Shown here in pieces: positions 63,758 to 64,000 of a DNA stretch of 64,000 nt. The notes beneath the pieces were generated by a model. The model saw nothing but the letters and a program-made list of their open reading frames with translations. It had not been told where the DNA came from and ran no database searches. This DNA is from Pedobacter segetis. Lineage in GTDB: Bacteria > Bacteroidota > Bacteroidia > Sphingobacteriales > Sphingobacteriaceae. The first letter of the stretch is position 1. Each line of letters begins with the position of its first letter. The translations under genes and the position numbers were made by a program. The stretch covers positions 186,001 through 250,000 of the forward strand of contig NZ_JAEHFY010000001.1 of the NCBI RefSeq assembly GCF_016623585.1, given 5' to 3'.

Positions 63758-64000
63758 TTATGCGGTGATTTTAGTTAGTGGGATAGGGGCGGTTTTAACT
63801 TCTACATTACCTTTATTTACCCTCACACTATATTGGGTTAAGCTTTTTGGAGGCGGACCGGCGGCTACGGTACCATCTTTATAATAAACCCCGCCATGGC
63901 ATGGGCACATAAAAAGCTCCGCATCTTTTTCCCACCTTACTGGGCAACCCAGATGCGTACAGTTGGCAGAAAAGCATTCAAACTCTCCGTTTTCTTTATG
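63758..64000 (-). CDS. Rieske [2Fe-2S] protein, C-terminal part (partial)
   Basis: The frame enters from the right edge and stops at 63758. The 80 visible residues contain both cluster motifs, CTHLGCPVRW and CPCHGGVYY, with two cysteines and two histidines for the [2Fe-2S] cluster. This is the Rieske subunit of the same bc-type complex as the adjacent cytochrome b, just 1 base apart. The N-terminal membrane anchor lies beyond the window. Confidence 0.93.
   Translation of the reverse strand, partial: HKENGEFECFSANCTHLGCPVRWEKDAELFMCPCHGGVYYKDGTVAAGPPPKSLTQYSVRVNKGNVEVKTAPIPLTKITA

Overview
The window reads as chromosomal DNA from a member of the Bacteroidota, most likely a Sphingobacteriaceae-type organism (Pedobacter and relatives). 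The support is: visibly AT-rich DNA; starts without clear Shine-Dalgarno sequences; promoters of the Bacteroidota TTTG-N19-TAnnTTTG type (best example at 42825-42855); menaquinone made by the futalosine route (mqnB, mqnD); a PafA-type phosphatase; and a cytochrome b with fused haem c. Most of it is housekeeping core genome. There is no phage, no complete IS, no CRISPR array, and I recognise no rRNA or tRNA gene.

Layout. 1-2.8 kb: end of a GH3 glycosidase, a PTPS/QueD-type enzyme, folE, fabD. 2.9-10.1 kb: a very large NtrY-like sensor kinase overlapping by 4 nt a very large outer-membrane barrel protein. 10.5-15.1 kb: PafA phosphatase, then a histidine kinase and an OmpR-type response regulator. 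15.1-25.3 kb: gltX, a dipeptide epimerase, a TPR-like lipoprotein, a PIG-L family protein, an RsmI-like methylase coupled to a degenerate flavin monooxygenase, and a DUF6600-like surface protein. 25.5-28.9 kb: CLC transporter (probably CLC-F), a 2OG-Fe(II) oxygenase, an HD protein. 29.1-33.5 kb: compact minus-strand operon birA-dsbD-pfkA-gmhA. 33.6-36.9 kb: rsfS, ftsH and a LUD-domain protein. 36.9-38 kb: repeat-rich gap with the remains of a probable restriction enzyme gene. 38-42.8 kb: rimP-nusA-infB operon. 43-47.2 kb: divergent binding-protein genes and cysS. 47.2-52 kb: mutL, two rhomboid proteases and a membrane-anchored EEP hydrolase. 52-59.5 kb: more accessory stretch with a DUF4143 ATPase, plsC, NUDIX, DEAD-box helicase, LMW-PTP and Fic genes. 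59.7-64 kb: a lipoprotein, mqnB-mqnD, cytochrome b and the end of a Rieske protein.

The most unusual signals are non-coding. Two ~130-bp inverted copies of one element (52165-52290 and 55803-55933) have conserved flanks around a perfect hairpin whose stem sequence differs completely between copies while pairing is kept. Several genes carry helically phased direct repeats just upstream: four 22-bp units before the DUF4143 ATPase, a 41-bp repeat with an inverted motif before fic, two 21-bp-spaced repeats before pafA, and a 47-bp duplication before the response regulator. The rimP-nusA-infB promoter is followed at once by a terminator-like hairpin. Short interspersed repeats and three gene remnants occupy intergenic gaps.
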